64,000 nucleotides of DNA from Streptomyces rapamycinicus NRRL 5491 (GTDB lineage: Bacteria; Actinomycetota; Actinomycetes; Streptomycetales; Streptomycetaceae): the NCBI RefSeq assembly GCF_024298965.1, contig NZ_CP085193.1, positions 6,944,001 to 7,008,000 on the forward strand, given 5' to 3'. The notes beneath the pieces are model-generated. The model was not told the DNA's origin and ran no database searches. It worked only from the letters and a program-made list of their open reading frames with translations. The position numbers and the translations under genes are program-made. Numbering within the stretch: the stretch's first letter is position 1; every line of letters begins with the position of its first letter. Positions 45,733-54,236 of the stretch are shown here, one piece after another.

Positions 45733-47280
45733 GTGACCCAGCTTTACGATTCGAGTGCTCAGCGTCCGGGCGCCTTACCTCCGCCGGGCTGTCCCGCCCA
45801 CGGGGAGACCGGTGCCGAACCGCTCCACGCGCCCGAGTTCGGTGCGGACCCCTTCGCGGTCTACCGGCGGCTGCGCGAGGCCCACGGCCCGCTCGCGCCG
45901 GTGGAGCTGGACAGAGGCGTACCGGCCATGTTGTGCCTGGGGTACGACACGGCGCTGGAGGTCATGCGGCGCCCCGAGACCTTCTCCAAGGACCCCCGTC
46001 ACTGGCGGGACAGGAACGAGGGCCTGCTGCCGGAGTCCAGCTACGCCCCGCAGGTGATCAGGCCCCGGCCGCAGGTCGACTTCGTGGACGGCGAGGAGCA
46101 CCGGCGGCTGCGCGGCGCCATCGAGGACACCACCGGCCGGATCGACTCCAGCGCCCTGCGGAACTATGTCGAGCGCATCGCCGACTCGCTGATCGACCAG
46201 TTCTGCGAGGCGGGCGAGGCCGAGCTGATCGGGACGTACTGCGCACTGGTCCCGATCATGGTCACGAGCCAGCTCTTCGGCTGCCCGCAGGAGATCATGG
46301 ACCGGATGCTGCGGGGCGTGGCGGCGTTCATCGACGGCTCGGACCCATCGGGCGGGGACCGGACCTCGGGCGCGGCGCTGCGCGAGCTGATCGACCTCAA
46401 GCGGCGCGAGCCGGGCGCCGACATCACCTCCTGGCTGATCGCCCACCCGGCGCGGCTGAGCGACGAGGAGCTGGTCGAGCAGCTGCTGCTGCTGATCGGG
46501 ATGGTGACCGGGGTGGTGCCCGGTCTGATCGGCAACTCCCTGCGGGTGCTGCTCACCGACGAGCGGTTCTCGGGCGAGCTGATGGGCGGCAGCATGCTCG
46601 TCGAGGACGCCCTCGACGAGGTGCTGTGGACGGACCCGCCGCTGGCCAACATGGGGCTCTACTTCCCGGTCCACGACACCAACCTCGCCGGGAAGCGGCT
46701 GCGCGCGGGCGACGCCGTGATGATCAGCTTCGCGGCGACCAACCGGGACGCCCTGCTGCGATCCCCGCACAAGCAGGGCAACCGGGCCCATCTGGCGTTC
46801 GGCGCGGGCGCCCACGCGTGCCCCGGCCGGTCCTCGGCCCGGCTGATCGCCTCCGTCGCGCTGGAGAAGCTGCTGGACCGGATCCCCGATCTGGCGCTCG
46901 CCGGGGAGATCGAGGAGCTGAAGTGGCTGTCCGGGATCTTCGTACGGGGGGTGATCACGCTGCCGGTGCGGTTCGCTCCCGTCCCCAGGCCGGGGAGCCG
47001 GCGCGGCGCGCCGCCCGCCGCCCGCCCGGGGGAGCCGGGCCCGCACGGGCCGCAGGGCCGGCCGGGTCAGCCGGGTCAGCCGGGTCAGCGGCAGGAGATG
47101 CCGCCGGGGATGCCTCCGCCGCCGCCCATCCCGCCGATCTCACTGCCGTTCGCCACCGACGCGGCGTCCGCGGCTGAGGCCCCGGCGGAATCGGGGGCGG
47201 ACCCGGAGCAGGGGGAGGACGGGCAGAAGCAGCAGTCGATCCTGCTGGGCTTCCTGAACCGGTGGCGGCGGGCCCGCTGA
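45733..47280 (+). CDS. Cytochrome P450 lacking the ExxR motif (CYP157-like)
   Basis: A 515-aa P450. The haem site FGAGAHACPGRSSA near residue 356 is normal, with the axial Cys. The K-helix reads EDALDEVLWTDPP, where a P450 should have E-x-x-R; the Arg is Trp. The I-helix (GMVTGVVPGLIGNSLR) also lacks the usual A-G-x-x-T. Published CYP157 members of Streptomyces share the missing ExxR. After the catalytic domain there is an 85-residue Pro/Gly-rich tail ending in the amphipathic SILLGFLNRWRRAR. GTG 45733 has GGAG upstream. No ferredoxin gene is adjacent. Confidence 0.9.
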   Translation: MTQLYDSSAQRPGALPPPGCPAHGETGAEPLHAPEFGADPFAVYRRLREAHGPLAPVELDRGVPAMLCLGYDTALEVMRRPETFSKDPRHWRDRNEGLLPESSYAPQVIRPRPQVDFVDGEEHRRLRGAIEDTTGRIDSSALRNYVERIADSLIDQFCEAGEAELIGTYCALVPIMVTSQLFGCPQEIMDRMLRGVAAFIDGSDPSGGDRTSGAALRELIDLKRREPGADITSWLIAHPARLSDEELVEQLLLLIGMVTGVVPGLIGNSLRVLLTDERFSGELMGGSMLVEDALDEVLWTDPPLANMGLYFPVHDTNLAGKRLRAGDAVMISFAATNRDALLRSPHKQGNRAHLAFGAGAHACPGRSSARLIASVALEKLLDRIPDLALAGEIEELKWLSGIFVRGVITLPVRFAPVPRPGSRRGAPPAARPGEPGPHGPQGRPGQPGQPGQRQEMPPGMPPPPPIPPISLPFATDAASAAEAPAESGADPEQGEDGQKQQSILLGFLNRWRRAR

Positions 47281-47337
47281 GCGCTCCGCGGGGAGTGGCG
47301 CGGGGTGCGGTCGTTCATCCGCGGCCGCGTCGTGGCT

Positions 47338-47395
47338 GGTCCCACGCGGCGTAGCCGCATATCGACACAGCCCCGCGCCCCTTCGGGGGCGCAAC
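47338..47395. repeat. Dispersed intergenic repeat
   Basis: A copy of CCCACGCGGCGTAGCCGCATATCGACACAGCC followed by a CGCCCCTTCGGGGGCG hairpin, nearly the same as at 10946-10995. It lies in the 241-nt gap after the P450. Confidence 0.75.
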
Positions 47396-47521
47396 CGAAC
47401 CGCACCGGACTTCAGCGAGGGCGCTCAGAGCCTGTCCGGGCGCTCACAGGTTCCGCACGCCCCTGGGAGCTGCAATGATCGCGGGCAGTGTGTTCACGGT
47501 CGTTAACCGGGAGGGTGCGTG

Positions 47522-48316
47522 ATGATTGAGCAGCGGTACGGGGAGTGGGTCGCGGTCCGCAGGGACGGCTTCGTGGCCGAGCTGGTGCTGGACCGGCCCA
47601 AGGCCATGAACGCCGTCTCGTCGGATATGGCGCGCTCCATCGCGGCGGCCTGTGCGGCGCTGTCCGCGGACCGTGACGTCCGGGCCGTGGTGCTGACCTC
47701 GACCCATGAGCGGGCCTTCTGCGTGGGCGCCGACCTCAAGGAGCGCAACTCGCTCACCGACGCCGAGATGATGCGGCACCGGCCGGTCTCCCGCGCCGCC
47801 TACACCGGGGTGCTGGAGCTGCCGGTGCCCGCCATCGCCGCGGTGCACGGCTACGCGCTGGGCGGCGGCTTCGAGCTGGCCCTGTCGTGCGACGTGATCG
47901 TCGCCGACCCCACCGCCGTGGTGGGGCTGCCCGAGGTGTCGGTCGGCGTGATCCCGGGCGGCGGCGGCACCCAGCTGCTGCCGCGCCGGGTGGGCGCCGC
48001 GCGCGCCGCCGAGCTGATCTTCTCCGCGCGCCGGGTGGCCGCCCCCGAAGCCCATGCGCTGGGCCTGGTGGACCGGCTGACTGCGGAGGGCGAGGACCGG
48101 ACGGAGGCGCTGGAACTGGCTCGCGGCATCGCCGCCAACTCCCCGGTCGGCGTGCGGGCCGCCAAGAAGGCGCTGCGGCTGGGGCAGGGGCTGGATCTGC
48201 GGGCCGGTCTTGAGGTCGAGGACGCGGCGTGGCGGACGGTGGCCTTCTCCGGGGACCGCGCGGAGGGCGTGGCCGCGTTCAACGAGAAGCGTCCGGCGAA
48301 CTGGCCGGGGCAGTGA
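47522..48316 (+). CDS. Enoyl-CoA hydratase/isomerase
   Basis: A 264-aa crotonase-family enzyme. ERAFCVGADLKERN near residue 60 is the oxyanion-hole loop, HGYALGGGFELALSCD near residue 105 the second loop, and LPEVSVGVIPGGGGTQLLPRRVG near residue 135 has the catalytic Glu position. It probably hydrates 2-enoyl-CoA in fatty-acid or branched-chain amino-acid breakdown. ATG 47522 is 6 nt after GGGAGGG; GTG 47519 is directly before it. It is followed by a weak hairpin at 48416-48450. Confidence 0.9.
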   Translation: MIEQRYGEWVAVRRDGFVAELVLDRPKAMNAVSSDMARSIAAACAALSADRDVRAVVLTSTHERAFCVGADLKERNSLTDAEMMRHRPVSRAAYTGVLELPVPAIAAVHGYALGGGFELALSCDVIVADPTAVVGLPEVSVGVIPGGGGTQLLPRRVGAARAAELIFSARRVAAPEAHALGLVDRLTAEGEDRTEALELARGIAANSPVGVRAAKKALRLGQGLDLRAGLEVEDAAWRTVAFSGDRAEGVAAFNEKRPANWPGQ

Positions 48317-48548
48317 CGCACCCGGACCGGGAGGTGGCGGACTTTTCGGCAGGAGGAGTACCGGACCCGGACCGGGGAAGTTGACCGGATCCGGGGAGCG
48401 GCCCCGGCCCGGGGGGAGCGAAACGGCCACCGGGGGTGACCGTTCGCTCGGATACCCGGGGTGAACGGCCCGCAGCGGATTGTTCTCGACGTTCTTACGC
48501 TGGAGAGCAGAGCGAACGATGCATGGCCGTGAGGAATGCGAGGCCGTC

Positions 48549-49742
48549 GTGACGGACAACGGGGAGATCGGCGGACGGCCCGATGGGGTCGACGGACGAT
48601 TGCGGGCCGTCGTGCGGCTCGCTCAGGAGATGGCGGCGGCCCACACCCCGCAGGAGTCGATGGGCGCGGCGGCCGAGGCGGCCCGCCGCGCTCTCGGCGG
48701 CAGCTTCGCGGCGATCTCGATGTGGGAGCGCGAGCGGGGGCGGCTACGGGTCCTGGTGAACGTGGGCGAGCTGATGGCGGGCGAGGAACGGCTGCCGGAG
48801 GACGAGTCGTACCCGGTGCACGACTTCCCGGAGATCGCCGAATTCGTACATGAGCACTGGGCCGCGGGCGGGGAGCCGCACGCCTGGGTCGAGACGGCCG
48901 AAGGCGTGGGCACGGGCGTCGGCGTCGGCTCGGCCTCGCCCAGCGGCAGCTGGGGAAGGGTGGCCGCGCTGCGGCGGCGCGGCCGCGGCAGCTGTGTGGT
49001 GGCCCCGATCGTGCTGCACGGGCGGGCGTGGGGCGAGCTGTACGTGGCCCGGGCGGCCGGACACCCCGTCTTCGACCGCGACGACGCCGACTTCGCGACC
49101 GTGCTGGCCTCGGTGACCGCCGCCGGGCTGGCCCAGACCGAGCGCCTGGAGGAGGCCCGCCGCCTCGCCTTCACCGATCCGCTGACGGGCCTCGGCAACC
49201 GGCGGGCGGTGGACATACGGCTGGACGAGGCGCTGGAGGCGTACCACGCGGACGGCACCGTGGTGAGCCTCGTGGTCTGCGACCTCAACGGCCTCAAGCG
49301 AGTGAACGACACCCTCGGCCATGCGGTCGGCGACCGCCTGCTGGAACGGTTCGGCTCACTCCTGTCCATATGCGGCGCGATGCTGCCCGGGGCGCTGGTG
49401 GCCCGGCTGGGCGGCGATGAGTTCTGCCTGCTGGGGGTCGGGCCCCCGGCGGACGAGGTGGTCCGGGTGGCCGACGAGCTGTGCCGGCGGGCCGCGGAAC
49501 TGGAACTGGGCGAGGGGGTGGCCTGCGGAATCGCCTCCACGGGCGATCCGATCGGCCCCGTGCCGTCGGCCCGCCGCCTCTTCCGCCTGGCGGACGCGGC
49601 CCAGTACCGGGCGAAGGCGGCGCGGTCGCTGAAGCCGGTTGTGGCGGGGCGGGACGGGGGTGCGGAGGACGCGGTGATCCGCCTCGCCGACACGTCTCCC
49701 GCCCACCCTCCGGAACGCCGCCGCTTCCGAGGCCGCCGCTAA
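48549..49742 (+). CDS. GAF-GGDEF diguanylate cyclase
   Basis: A 397-aa soluble protein predicted to make cyclic di-GMP. A GAF-like domain covers about residues 15-200; the GGDEF domain begins with LAFTDPLTGLGNRRAVD near residue 210 and has the intact catalytic loop RLGGDEF near residue 290. The RxxD inhibitory site that usually lies five residues before GGDEF is absent (sequence AMLPGALVARLGGDEF). GTG 48549 has GAGG 5 nt upstream; ATG 48519 is an alternative. From memory, S. coelicolor has a GGDEF protein in the same position (SCO4931). Cyclic di-GMP controls development through BldD in this genus. Confidence 0.85.
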   Translation: MTDNGEIGGRPDGVDGRLRAVVRLAQEMAAAHTPQESMGAAAEAARRALGGSFAAISMWERERGRLRVLVNVGELMAGEERLPEDESYPVHDFPEIAEFVHEHWAAGGEPHAWVETAEGVGTGVGVGSASPSGSWGRVAALRRRGRGSCVVAPIVLHGRAWGELYVARAAGHPVFDRDDADFATVLASVTAAGLAQTERLEEARRLAFTDPLTGLGNRRAVDIRLDEALEAYHADGTVVSLVVCDLNGLKRVNDTLGHAVGDRLLERFGSLLSICGAMLPGALVARLGGDEFCLLGVGPPADEVVRVADELCRRAAELELGEGVACGIASTGDPIGPVPSARRLFRLADAAQYRAKAARSLKPVVAGRDGGAEDAVIRLADTSPAHPPERRRFRGRR

Positions 49743-49841
49743 CCCCCACCGGGCGCCCCGCCCAGGGGCTCCGCCCCCGCCCCGAACCCGGGGCCAGCCC
49801 CCCCGCCCCCCCGGCCCCCGCCGGGGCTCCGCCCCGGACCT

Positions 49842-49975
49842 CGCTCCTCAATCGCCGGAGAGGCTGAAAGCGGGCTCCCGCCCCTGGCGACACGGGGACT
49901 GAGAGGCGGCGCCGCAGCCCTGCGGGGCTCAGGGGCGCGGCCCCATGTTCGAGCCTCTCCGGCGATTGAGGAGCG
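49842..49975. repeat. Inverted CTCCGGCGATTGAG intergenic repeat
   Basis: CGCTCCTCAATCGCCGG (49842-) and CCGGCGATTGAGGAGCG (-49975) are arms of 24 nt in all, around an 86-nt spacer. The type is widespread in Streptomyces intergenic regions. The 325-nt gap before hutH holds nothing else except G/C-rich hairpins. Confidence 0.8.
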
Positions 49976-50067
49976 GGGGCGGGGCCGGAGCCCCGGTTCG
50001 GGGAGGGGCGGGGTGGGGAATGACAGCGGGGTGACAGGCAGGGATTCACTCTCTAGGGTGCCTGAAT

Positions 50068-51612
50068 ATGGATATGCACACTGTGGTGGTGGGGACGTCC
50101 GGAACGACCGCCGACGATGTCATCGCCGTAGCCCGCGGCACCGCGCGGATCGAGATCTCCGAGGCGGCGCTCGACGCCATCTCCGCGGCCCGGCGGGTGA
50201 TCGACGACCTCGCGGCCAAGCCCGAGCCCGTCTACGGCGTTTCCACCGGCTTCGGCGCGCTGGCCGTGCGCCACATCAGCCCCGAGCTGCGCGCCCAGCT
50301 CCAGCGCAACATCGTGCGCTCGCACGCCGCAGGCATGGGCGCGCCGGTGGAGCGCGAGGTGGTGCGGGCGCTGATGTTCCTGCGGCTGAAGACGCTCGCG
50401 TCCGGCCGGACCGGCGTCCGGCCCGTCGTGGTCGAGACGATGGCCGCGCTCCTCAACGCGGGGATCACCCCCGTCGTGCACGAGTACGGCTCGCTGGGCT
50501 GCTCCGGCGACCTGGCACCGCTGTCCCACTGCGCGCTGGCGCTGATGGGTGAGGGCGAGGCCGAGGGGCCCGACAAGATCGTGCGGCCCGCCGCCGAGCT
50601 GCTGGCCGAGCACGGCATCGAGCCGGTCGAGCTCCGCGAGAAGGAGGGGCTCGCGCTGCTCAACGGCACGGACGGGATGCTCGGCATGCTGATCATGGCC
50701 TGCGCAGACCTCGCCCGGCTGTTCACCGTCGCCGATGTGACCGCCGCCCTCTCGCTGGAGGCGCTGCTCGGCACGGACCGCGTCCTCGCGCCCGAGCTGC
50801 ACGCCATCCGCCCCCATCCGGGGCAGGCGGCCAGCGCCGCCAACATGCTGCGGGTGCTGGCGGGTTCGGGGCTCACCGGGCACCATCAGGACGATGCGCC
50901 GCGGGTCCAGGACGCGTACTCGATCCGCTGTGCCCCGCAGGTCGCGGGCGCCGGCCGGGACACCCTCGCGCACGCCCGGCTGGTCGCCGAGCGCGAGCTG
51001 GCCTCGGCCGTGGACAACCCCGTGGTGCTGCCGGACGGGCGGGTGGAGTCCAACGGCAACTTCCATGGCGCGCCCGTCGCGTACGTCCTGGACTTCCTGG
51101 CCGTCGCGGCGGCCGACCTCGCGTCGATCGCCGAGCGCCGCACCGACCGGCTGCTGGACAAGAACCGTTCCCACGGCCTGCCGCCCTTCCTGGCCGGTGA
51201 CCCGGGCGTGGACTCGGGGCTGATGATCGCCCAGTACACCCAGGCCGCGCTGGTGAGCGACATGAAGCGGCTCGCGGTGCCCGCCTCGGTCGACTCCATC
51301 CCGTCCTCCGCGATGCAGGAGGACCATGTCTCGATGGGCTGGTCGGCGGCGCGCAAGCTGCGTACGGCGGTGGACAGCCTGGCCCGCGTCCTGGCCGTCG
51401 AGCTGGTCGCGGCCACCCGGGGCATCGAGCTGCGCCGGGGTCTGGAGCCCGCGCCCGCGAGCCGGGCGGTGCTGACGGCGGCGCGCCGGGCGGGCGTCGA
51501 GGGGCCGGGCGAGGACCGTTATCTGGCGCCCGACTTGGCGGCGGCGGACGCGTTTGTACGATCCGGAGAGCTGATCGGGGCCGTGGAGTCGGTGACGGGC
51601 CCCCTGGACTGA
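50068..51612 (+). CDS. hutH: Histidine ammonia-lyase
   Basis: Removes ammonia from L-histidine to give urocanate, the first step of histidine use. The 514-aa protein has the cofactor triad in GSLGCSGDLAPLSH near residue 145. Here the MIO group would form from Cys-Ser-Gly instead of Ala-Ser-Gly. NGTDGMLG near residue 198 and QDAYSIRCAPQ near residue 286 are further family motifs. ATG 50068 (MDMHTVVVGTSG) lacks a good ribosome site; ATG 50074 is a second option. The other hut genes are not in the window, as is common in Streptomyces. Confidence 0.95.
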   Translation: MDMHTVVVGTSGTTADDVIAVARGTARIEISEAALDAISAARRVIDDLAAKPEPVYGVSTGFGALAVRHISPELRAQLQRNIVRSHAAGMGAPVEREVVRALMFLRLKTLASGRTGVRPVVVETMAALLNAGITPVVHEYGSLGCSGDLAPLSHCALALMGEGEAEGPDKIVRPAAELLAEHGIEPVELREKEGLALLNGTDGMLGMLIMACADLARLFTVADVTAALSLEALLGTDRVLAPELHAIRPHPGQAASAANMLRVLAGSGLTGHHQDDAPRVQDAYSIRCAPQVAGAGRDTLAHARLVAERELASAVDNPVVLPDGRVESNGNFHGAPVAYVLDFLAVAAADLASIAERRTDRLLDKNRSHGLPPFLAGDPGVDSGLMIAQYTQAALVSDMKRLAVPASVDSIPSSAMQEDHVSMGWSAARKLRTAVDSLARVLAVELVAATRGIELRRGLEPAPASRAVLTAARRAGVEGPGEDRYLAPDLAAADAFVRSGELIGAVESVTGPLD

Positions 51613-51661
51613 ACCGGGCCGGGGGCCGGTGCGCCCCCGATGCGGCTCGTAAGCGAAGGGG

Positions 51662-51979
51662 CTAGTACGCCTCCGGGCGGGTGCGCCGCACGGAGGCGGT
51701 CACCATCGCCACGCCCAGGCCCAGGAAGGCCGTGCCGCCGAAGAGGTACGGGGTGACGTCCACGCTGCCGGTGTCGGCCAGATCCCCGTCGGGCACGGCT
51801 TCGGTCCTGGGCCCGGAGCCGGACCCGGCCCCTGGCGAGCCCTCGGAGGTCCGCGAGGACGCCGATGACGATCCCGGGTCCTCCACGGTCGCGTTGGCGG
51901 ACGGGACGAACCACAGGGCGCACAGCAGCGAACCGGCAGCGGCGGCGGTCAGCAGCGGTCGGCGTGCGTTCAACGGCAT
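51662..51979 (-). CDS. LAxTG-type small surface protein (sortase E substrate)
   Basis: A 105-aa protein with a signal peptide (RRPLLTAAAAGSLLCALWFVPSANA), a short Ser/Gly/Pro-rich mature region, then LADTG near residue 72, a hydrophobic helix (VTPYLFGGTAFLGLGVAMVTA) and a positive tail SVRRTRPEAY. Signal, LAxTG, helix and Arg tail in this order are the pattern of class E sortase substrates in Streptomyces. The mature protein would be only about 45 residues. ATG 51979 has AAGGAGGA upstream. No sortase gene is nearby. Confidence 0.8.
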   Translation of the reverse strand: MPLNARRPLLTAAAAGSLLCALWFVPSANATVEDPGSSSASSRTSEGSPGAGSGSGPRTEAVPDGDLADTGSVDVTPYLFGGTAFLGLGVAMVTASVRRTRPEAY

Positions 51980-52078
51980 CCTCCTTGAGGCTGCGGCAAA
52001 TTGACCCCGTGCGCCGATCGTAGTGACAACTGCGGGTCGTGCGGAAGCGAGACGGGTCGGCACCCTAACCTCCGTCGC

Positions 52079-52405
52079 ATGACGAGTACCGAGACATCAC
52101 GGTTTGTCCGGCTTCGGGCGGAGCTTGTGGTAGAGATCGCCGATGCGGACCGGCTACGGCGCGCGGCGTATGAGCGGATCGACGGCGACGATTCCATGGC
52201 CGCCGAGGAGCGGGGCCACGCACGCCGCATGGTGGAGTCGGACGAGGCCGAGGCGCTGGCCTATCTGGTCGAGCCGTTCGAGCTGGTGGGGGAGGTGCCG
52301 GGGGTGGAACTCGCCCAGGCGTCCTGGAGCAGCGAGCACGTCGACTACGATCCTCGCTCCGCCGAGTGGTCCGGAGCCTTCGTCGGCCCGGACGAGGAGG
52401 ACTGA
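52079..52405 (+). CDS. Conserved hypothetical acidic protein
   Basis: A 108-aa acidic soluble protein, with no membrane segment. A helical N-terminus (ETSRFVRLRAELVVEIADADRLRRAAYERIDG) and a second half with EDEAEALAYLVEPF-type sequence and HVDYDPRSAEWSGAFVGPDEED at the end. I recognise no domain. ATG 52079 has no ribosome site; TAACCT at 52065-52070 would place the transcript start at or next to the ATG, so it may be leaderless. It is divergent from the LAxTG protein gene. Confidence 0.7.
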   Translation: MTSTETSRFVRLRAELVVEIADADRLRRAAYERIDGDDSMAAEERGHARRMVESDEAEALAYLVEPFELVGEVPGVELAQASWSSEHVDYDPRSAEWSGAFVGPDEED

Positions 52406-52520
52406 GCCCGGAGGGCCGTATCCGGAGGGCCATATTCCGGGTGACGAAGACGGCTGAGCCGTGCGGGTCCGGGTGTCGGCGGGTCTTACGCTTGACTGGC
52501 GCCTTTGCTAAGTGGTCTTG

Positions 52521-52539
52521 CGCACAGTTTTACTGTGCG
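52521..52539. promoter_or_regulatory. CGCACAG-N5-CTGTGCG inverted repeat
   Basis: Exact 7-nt arms around TTTTA in the 227-nt region upstream of the L,D-transpeptidase gene, 94 nt before its start. A TTGACT (52490-52495) lies just upstream. It could be an operator or an RNA hairpin. Confidence 0.4.
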
Positions 52540-52632
52540 TGGAACCGGCCAAAAGGTACAGGCGTTCTTATCGGGCAGGTCCGGGGTTTCTGGGGTCCAG
52601 ATCAAGATCCAGGTCAAATGGAGAAGCGTGTG

Positions 52633-53895
52633 ATGACGGACGGCAAGCGCCGTAAGGGGCTGGTGGCCGTGGCCGCCGTGCTCGGCGGCGTACTCACTCT
52701 CGCCGCGTGCGGCGGGGATGGCGGCGGCGACGACGCCAAGAACGACGGGCACAAGTCGCAGTCGCAGGTCGACGAGGCGGCGGCCAAGGACGCGTCGGAC
52801 GCCCACATCAAGATCACGCCGAAGGCCGGTGCGACGAACGCGGGCATCAACAGTGACACCAAGGTGACGGTGAGCGAGGGCAAGCTCACCTCCGTCACGA
52901 TGACGTCCGCGGCGACCGGCAACACCGTGGCCGGGACCATATCGCCCGACAAGACGTCCTGGAAGCCGAGTGGGCAGCTGGAGCGGGCCACTCAGTACAA
53001 GATCAGGGCGTCCGCCGAGGACTCCAAGGGCCGTAAGGCGACCGAGAACTCGTCCTTCACCACCGTCTCGCCCTCCAACAGCTTCATCGGCAACTTCACG
53101 CCGGAGGACGGCTCCACGGTCGGCGTGGGCATGCCGGTGTCCATCCGGTTCGACAAGGCGGTGACCAACAAGAAGGACGTCGAGTCCCACATCAAGGTCA
53201 CCTCCAGCAGCGGCCAGCAGGTGGTCGGGCACTGGTTCGGCGGCAACCGGCTCGACCTGCGCCCGAAGGACTACTGGAAGGCGGGCTCGACCGTCTCCCT
53301 GAAGCTGGACCTGGACGGCGTCGAGGCGTCGTCCGGTGTCAAGGGCGTCCAGGAGAAGACGGTCAACTTCAAGATCGGCCGCTCCCAGGTCTCCACGGTG
53401 GACGCCGAGTCCAAGGAGATGAAGGTCGTCCGCGACGGCAAGCTGGTCAAGACCATCCCGATCTCGGCCGGCAGCCCCGACAACACGACCTACAACGGTC
53501 AGATGGTGATCTCCGAGAAGTTCAAGGAGACCCGGATGAACGGTGCGACGGTCGGCTTCACGGACGACGACGGCAAGGGTGAGTACGACATCAAGGACGT
53601 GCCGCACGCCATGCGGCTGTCCACCTCGGGCACCTTCATCCACGGCAACTACTGGGGCGCCAAGTCCATCTTCGGCAGCGTCAACACCAGCCACGGCTGT
53701 GTCGGTCTGTCGGACACCAAGGGCGCGGGCGACCCCAACACGGACGGCGCCTGGTTCTACGACAACTCCCAGGTCGGTGACGTCGTCATCGTGAAGAACT
53801 CCAAGGACAAGACCGTCCAGCCGGACAACGGCCTCAACGGATGGAACATGGACTGGAGCCAGTGGGTGGCCGGAAGCGCCGTCGGCAGCGCCTGA
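52633..53895 (+). CDS. L,D-transpeptidase lipoprotein
   Basis: Forms 3-3 cross-links in peptidoglycan outside the membrane. The 420-aa protein begins with a lipoprotein signal (KRRKGLVAVAAVLGGVLTLAAC), then two Ig-like domains (about residues 60-260) as in M. tuberculosis LdtMt2, then the YkuD domain with HGNYWGAKSIFGSVNTSHGCVGLS near residue 340, containing the catalytic His, Ser/Thr-His-Gly-Cys. ATG 52633 has GGAGAAG 7 nt upstream; ATG 52618 is in frame. A strong terminator follows. Confidence 0.93.
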   Translation: MTDGKRRKGLVAVAAVLGGVLTLAACGGDGGGDDAKNDGHKSQSQVDEAAAKDASDAHIKITPKAGATNAGINSDTKVTVSEGKLTSVTMTSAATGNTVAGTISPDKTSWKPSGQLERATQYKIRASAEDSKGRKATENSSFTTVSPSNSFIGNFTPEDGSTVGVGMPVSIRFDKAVTNKKDVESHIKVTSSSGQQVVGHWFGGNRLDLRPKDYWKAGSTVSLKLDLDGVEASSGVKGVQEKTVNFKIGRSQVSTVDAESKEMKVVRDGKLVKTIPISAGSPDNTTYNGQMVISEKFKETRMNGATVGFTDDDGKGEYDIKDVPHAMRLSTSGTFIHGNYWGAKSIFGSVNTSHGCVGLSDTKGAGDPNTDGAWFYDNSQVGDVVIVKNSKDKTVQPDNGLNGWNMDWSQWVAGSAVGSA

Positions 53896-53916
53896 CACAC
53901 CCTCTTCTCACCACCG

Positions 53917-53954
53917 CCGGGCGGCGGCCGGCCTCCGGGCCGGCCGCCGCCCGG
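53917..53954 (+). terminator. Hairpin terminator after the L,D-transpeptidase
   Basis: CCGGGCGGCGGCCGGC and GCCGGCCGCCGCCCGG form a perfect 16-bp stem with a 6-nt loop, 22 nt after the stop. Confidence 0.85.
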
Positions 53955-54026
53955 CTTTGCGCGGGGCTTTGCGCCCGGCTTTGCGCGGGGCTTTGCGCCC
54001 GGCTTTGCGCGGGGCTTTGCGCGGGG
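53955..54026. repeat. 12-bp tandem repeat, six copies
   Basis: CTTTGCGCGGGG and CTTTGCGCCCGG alternate, six units in all, directly after the transpeptidase terminator. Confidence 0.85.
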
Positions 54027-54236
54027 CCGTACGCAGGGCGGCGTGCGGGGCCTTGTGCGGCGGCTTCATGCCGGGGCCGGGAAGCCGTGTGCCGCGTTCA
54101 CGGCCCGTCGGCGAACCGGTGCGCCCGGTAGCGGTCCGCGCCGAGTGGCGTGACGCCCGGGCCGGAGGAGAATGGGCCATGGGGGCATCCCGTACCGGCC
54201 GCGCACGGCCGGAAGTGGCGATACGGAGGCGGCCCC

